Source: an uncultured bacterium (GTDB lineage Bacteria; Patescibacteriota; Patescibacteriia; UBA1558; GWA2-36-10). Taken from it: DNA of 9,037 nucleotides. Position numbers and translations under genes: made by a program. Of the stretch, positions 7,196 to 9,037 are shown one piece after another. The DNA lies in NCBI GenBank assembly GCA_937912185.1, contig CALDOH010000042.1, positions 1 through 9,037 of the forward strand, written 5' to 3'. The notes below the pieces were generated by a model, which was given only the letters and a program-made list of their open reading frames with translations, had not been told where the DNA came from and did no database searches. Every line of letters begins with the position of its first letter. The stretch's first letter is position 1.

Positions 7196-7219
7196 TATAT
7201 TAGTGATATTTTTTATAAT
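7196..7219 (+). promoter_or_regulatory. Possible -10 elements before ruvB
   Basis: TATATT (7196-7201) could be a -10 giving a leader of about 12 nt, but no -35 box is convincing because that position falls in the terminator. A perfect TATAAT (7214-7219) directly abuts the ruvB ATG. As a promoter it would start RNA inside the gene, so it is probably just an A/T-rich initiation region. Confidence 0.25.
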
Positions 7220-8236
7220 ATGGAAGATGATAGAGTAATATCAGCCAAAGAAAGTAAAGATGATCGATCTTGGGATTTGACTTTGCGACCACAAAGCCTA
7301 GATGATTATATTGGTCAGCAGCAGGTCAAGACCAATTTGGATGTGGTAATGAAAGCTGCTAAACAAAGAAAAGAATCCTTAGACCACGTTCTTTTATTTG
7401 GCCCACCAGGTTTGGGTAAAACTACTCTAGCGCATATTATCTCCAAAGAAATGGGAGCAGGTATAAAAGTTACTTCTGGCCCCGCTATTTCCAAGGCTGG
7501 TGATTTAGCAGCTATTATTACCAATCTTCAAGATGGTGATGTTTTGTTTATAGATGAAATCCATAGGCTCAATAAAACTATTGAAGAAATATTATATCCA
7601 GCTATGGAGGATTTTGCCTTGGATATTATTTTAGGCAAAGGTCCATCAGCTCAGATACTTCGTCTTGATTTACCGAAGTTTACTTTAATTGGCGCTACTA
7701 CTAGATACAACCTTATTTCTTCACCACTTAGAGATCGTTTTGGAGTGACTTTTAGGTTGGATTTTTACAATCCCGATGAAATAGCACAAATTGTCAGACG
7801 ATCAGCTGATATTTTATCTGTGCCAATTGCTCAGGAGGCCGGCCAGGAAATTGCCGGTCGTTCACGAGCTACTCCTCGAATTGCCAATCGGATTTTAAAG
7901 CGTGTCAGAGACTATGCCCAAGTAAAAGCAGATGGCAAAATATCTCATGAGATTACTAGGCGGGCTTTGGATATGATGGCTGTTGATAAATACGGTTTGG
8001 ATGATCTTGATCGTCGTTTGCTTCGGGCCTTGGTAGAAAATTTTTCTGGTGGTCCGGTTGGTATTGGAACTTTAGCGGCCGCTGTTCAAGAAGAAGCTGG
8101 CACGATTGAAGAAATTTTTGAACCATACCTAATGCAACTTGGTTTTCTAGCCAGAACTTCTAAAGGTAGGATTGCGACCGACAAGACCTATGAGTATTTG
8201 GGTATAGCTAGAGATAGTAAAAATAAATTATTTTAA
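7220..8236 (+). CDS. ruvB: Holliday junction branch migration ATPase RuvB
   Basis: This 338-residue AAA+ motor drives branch migration of Holliday junctions with RuvA, feeding RuvC resolution in recombinational repair. Key motifs are [12 protein letters not shown] (22-33), Walker A GPPGLGKT (61-68), Walker B LFIDEIH (109-115), and sensor 1/arginine-finger [18 protein letters not shown] (158-175, R171 the likely finger). Sensor 2 is [11 protein letters not shown] (214-224), where the family usually has RSRGTPR. The C-terminal winged helix (about 277-320) contains [13 protein letters not shown]. The frame is open back to a TTG at 7184, but that lies inside the gyrA terminator. The ATG at 7220 gives the usual MEDDR-type start and family length. 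ruvA and ruvC are not adjacent. Confidence 0.97.
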   Translation: MEDDRVISAKESKDDRSWDLTLRPQSLDDYIGQQQVKTNLDVVMKAAKQRKESLDHVLLFGPPGLGKTTLAHIISKEMGAGIKVTSGPAISKAGDLAAIITNLQDGDVLFIDEIHRLNKTIEEILYPAMEDFALDIILGKGPSAQILRLDLPKFTLIGATTRYNLISSPLRDRFGVTFRLDFYNPDEIAQIVRRSADILSVPIAQEAGQEIAGRSRATPRIANRILKRVRDYAQVKADGKISHEITRRALDMMAVDKYGLDDLDRRLLRALVENFSGGPVGIGTLAAAVQEEAGTIEEIFEPYLMQLGFLARTSKGRIATDKTYEYLGIARDSKNKLF

Positions 8237-8242
8237 TCTCGT

Positions 8243-9037
8243 GTGATTAGCAGAAAAATAAAATTTAATATAACCAGCCTTTTATTTATTTTAATAGCTG
8301 GTTTATTTTTTACTGTGATTATTCTAAAGCCTTCTTGGCAAATAGGAGGTGATGGTTTTGGTTATTATTCCTATATACGCTCGTTTCTTTTTGATGGAGA
8401 TTTTGTTTTGCAAAATGAATTTGCTTTATTTGATAGTTTGTACGAGCATACTACTTTGCAAGGATGGCAAACTCCAGTTGGTCAGATTGGAAACCCTTTT
8501 GCTATTGGTGCAGCTATACTATGGAGTCCATTTGTGATTGTAGCTAAAGCACTTACTTCTATTTGGCAATTTAACGATCAATATAGCCTCGCTGGTTTTA
8601 ACCCTCCTTTTCAAATAGCTATTGTCCTTGGTACTTGGTTTTATTTTTTATCGGGTATTGTTTTAATATTTAAAACTTTAAATAAACTAATAAATAAAAA
8701 ATATACTTGGCTTGGTATATTGGCCGCTATTACTTTATCGCCAGCTCCATTTTATTTGATTTATGAGCCTAGTATGGCTCACGGGCTAACTGTGTTTACT
8801 ACGGCTTGGTTATTCTATTTGTCTATCAACATACACAAGTCTTCGGATTTTAAATTAAAAGACTTTATCTTATTAGGCCTATCGCTAGGTTTAATGTTTT
8901 TAGTACGTTGGCAAGACATTTTATTTGCTATTGTTCCAGCCACTATTATTTTTTATAAAGTTTATAAACAAAAAAAAGTTGAAATCAAATTAATAATTAC
9001 AGCGCTATTATTTTTTATAATATCTATTATTCCTCAA
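8243..9037 (+). CDS. GT-C-like polytopic membrane glycosyltransferase, 5' part
   Basis: The frame opens at GTG 8243, 6 nt after the ruvB stop and in the same frame, and stays open for 265 codons to the right edge. A first membrane helix (about 10-28) is followed by an extracytoplasmic loop with GGDGFGYYSYIRSFLFDGDF (35-54), NEF (58-60) and TPVGQIGNPFAIG (77-89). Further hydrophobic segments lie near 86-104, 124-143, 156-174, 180-197, 207-221, 226-238 and 249-263. PSMAH (176-180) and LVRWQD (220-225) are also present. An acidic residue after helix 1 (D37 here) plus the YYxYxRSxxxDGD pattern resembles GT-C-fold, lipid-phosphate-sugar-dependent transferases. The donor, acceptor and exact family are unknown, and the C-terminus is missing. 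The start lacks a Shine-Dalgarno motif, so coupling to ruvB is likely. The gene is visibly more AT-rich than ruvB. Confidence 0.75.
   Translation, partial: MISRKIKFNITSLLFILIAGLFFTVIILKPSWQIGGDGFGYYSYIRSFLFDGDFVLQNEFALFDSLYEHTTLQGWQTPVGQIGNPFAIGAAILWSPFVIVAKALTSIWQFNDQYSLAGFNPPFQIAIVLGTWFYFLSGIVLIFKTLNKLINKKYTWLGILAAITLSPAPFYLIYEPSMAHGLTVFTTAWLFYLSINIHKSSDFKLKDFILLGLSLGLMFLVRWQDILFAIVPATIIFYKVYKQKKVEIKLIITALLFFIISIIPQ

Noticed and set aside
7184..7219. TTG start extending RuvB by 12 residues
   Set aside because: The codon lies inside the gyrA terminator stem, and the ATG at 7220 gives the family-typical N-terminus and length.
8349..8537. 62-codon plus-strand ORF with ATG
   Set aside because: It is out of frame inside the longer GTG-started membrane protein frame, which has coherent membrane helices and motifs.

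Overview
The window is an AT-rich bacterial chromosome segment of core housekeeping genes. All reading frames use the standard code, and there are no mobile elements, CRISPR arrays, tRNAs or rRNAs. The compact protein set suggests a small-genome bacterium. It includes a four-domain S1 protein, a lactamase-B-like MBL protein packed against gyrA, and AT-rich leaders without Shine-Dalgarno motifs. Candidate Phyla Radiation/Patescibacteria (Parcubacteria-like) is my best guess. This is inferred from gene content and protein flavour, not proven.

Left part, minus strand: the 5' end of an unknown gene runs off the left edge (1-165). A terminator/promoter gap separates it from a two-gene unit transcribed leftwards, rpsA (four S1 domains plus a charged tail) followed by ftsH (membrane AAA+ zinc protease). 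The ftsH end carries a clear intrinsic terminator.

Centre, 3372-3626: a 255-bp divergent regulatory region. It holds a good minus-strand rpsA promoter with a hairpin-rich leader and a G8 tract, and a strong extended -10 promoter for the rightward operon. Between them is a plus-strand terminator-like structure with no gene in front of it, possibly the end of a small RNA of about 80 nt. Several CCCTAA/TTAGGG segments here can pair in mutually exclusive ways.

Right part, plus strand: a tightly packed operon encodes an MBL-fold protein whose metal-ligand motifs appear lost, an unrecognised single-pass membrane protein, and DNA gyrase subunit A, with a strong terminator after gyrA. Next come ruvB (Holliday-junction branch-migration motor) and, 6 nt after its stop, the 5' part of a polytopic membrane protein resembling GT-C glycosyltransferases, cut by the right edge.

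The main functions are DNA topology and recombination (GyrA, RuvB), translation (S1), membrane protein quality control (FtsH) and probably envelope glycan assembly (GT-C-like). The points most worth a second look are the intergenic RNA structures, the MBL pseudoenzyme fixed upstream of gyrA, the unknown membrane protein between them, and the absence of Shine-Dalgarno sequences before all eight starts.
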